From the NCBI GenBank assembly GCA_934371475.1, contig CAKRNX010000148.1, positions 1 through 5,696 of the forward strand: DNA of 5,696 nucleotides. Reading direction: 5' to 3'. The notes beneath the pieces are model-generated. The model saw nothing but the letters and a program-made list of their open reading frames with translations. It was not told where the DNA came from and did no database searches. The position numbers and the translations under genes were made by a program. The first letter of the stretch is position 1, and each line of letters starts with the position of its first letter. Source of the DNA: an uncultured Lachnospiraceae bacterium. GTDB lineage: Bacteria > Bacillota > Clostridia > Lachnospirales > Lachnospiraceae. Positions 5,252-5,696 of this stretch are shown one piece after another.

Positions 5252-5696
5252 TCAGCTGTCCAGATATTCCAGCTTGCTCACGGATACTTCATAGGCTACC
5301 CGTTTCTGCGTTGTCTCATTCTCCAGCTTCTTCACATATTCCCGGCTCTGAATCCGCCCCCAGATCTGCACATGGCCGCCTACCTCAAAACCTGATGCAA
5401 AGCGCGCATTTCTGCCCCAGCAGATACACGGAATATAATCCGACTTCCCATAGGGACGGTTCACCGCCAGCAGCATATCCGCAATCTCCCGTCCCAGCGG
5501 GGTCCGGCGGTACACCGGCAGCTTGCAGATATAACCGTCCAGGAAAATCTGATTGCTCTTCACTTTCTCATCTTCTTCCTCCACAAAACTGATCTCTCTG
5601 GCAAAAATGGACAGCATAAGCCTGTTCTTCTTTTCCTCATGCCTGTTGTAGGAACGGAACTGCCCGAAAATCTGGATCATTTCGCCCTTATAATCC
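5252..5696 (-). CDS. Single-stranded DNA-binding protein, tandem OB-fold type (5'-partial)
   Basis: The frame is open to the window edge (D-Y-K-G-E precede the first ATG at 5680), and the text fits the interior of a longer protein, so the true start is outside. The visible residues show the end of one OB fold (KGEMIQIFGQFRSYN, LMLSIFARE), an acidic linker (VEEEDEK), and a second, complete OB domain. The second domain runs from IFLDGYICKLPVYRRTPLGREIADM through LLAVNRPYGKSDYIPCICWG and RNARFASGFEVG to VQIWGRIQSREY and YEVSVSKLEYLDS. These are hallmark segments of Ssb-like proteins, especially R-x-TP-x-GREIAD and the aromatic and basic residues of the DNA-binding face. It lacks the acidic C-terminal tip of replicative Ssb, so it may be an accessory paralogue. 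The assignment is from motifs by eye. Confidence 0.82.
   Translation of the reverse strand, partial: DYKGEMIQIFGQFRSYNRHEEKKNRLMLSIFAREISFVEEEDEKVKSNQIFLDGYICKLPVYRRTPLGREIADMLLAVNRPYGKSDYIPCICWGRNARFASGFEVGGHVQIWGRIQSREYVKKLENETTQKRVAYEVSVSKLEYLDS

Overview
The window reads as an ordinary chromosomal segment of a Gram-positive anaerobe of the Clostridia, most likely Lachnospiraceae. Reasons: GGAGG/AGAGG-type ribosome binding sites 6-7 bases before the starts, a classical L-box (lysine) riboswitch ending in an intrinsic terminator, a 439-residue monofunctional aspartate kinase, and a clostridial-type OB-fold single-stranded DNA-binding protein. The genus assignment is inference.

Layout. Almost everything lies on the minus strand, so transcription runs from high to low coordinates. 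At the right edge (5696-5252) is the C-terminal part of a tandem-OB single-stranded DNA-binding protein, cut by the window. Next is a divergent BtuR/CobO-family corrinoid adenosyltransferase-like P-loop protein (5038-4538). The last bases of that gene carry the -35 box of a near-consensus promoter. This drives a roughly 370-base leader with a lysine riboswitch (about 4490-4322) and its terminator (4295-4267), followed by dapA (4134-3250), dapB (3102-2344) and an aspartate kinase gene (2157-838). The transcript probably ends at the terminator at 618-577. The left end (about 576-1) holds a decayed, internally deleted remnant of a two-component response regulator (receiver domain joined to the tail of an AraC-type DNA-binding domain), a bidirectional terminator, and the last eight codons of a possible plus-strand gene.

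How the genes work together. Aspartate kinase makes aspartyl phosphate. DapA condenses aspartate semialdehyde with pyruvate, and DapB reduces the product towards tetrahydrodipicolinate, leading to diaminopimelate and lysine. The aspartate semialdehyde dehydrogenase for the step between is not in the window. One lysine riboswitch ahead of dapA can shut the whole dapA-dapB-aspartate kinase unit when lysine is plentiful. DapA lacks one acidic residue of the E. coli lysine-binding site, so RNA-level control may be the main feedback at this step, alongside the ACT domains of the kinase.

I see no novel defence or mobile system. The points most worth a second look are a perfect 23-bp inverted repeat between the riboswitch terminator and dapA, nested palindromes between dapB and the kinase gene, the response-regulator remnant, and the unusual P-loop and short C-terminus of the CobO-like protein.
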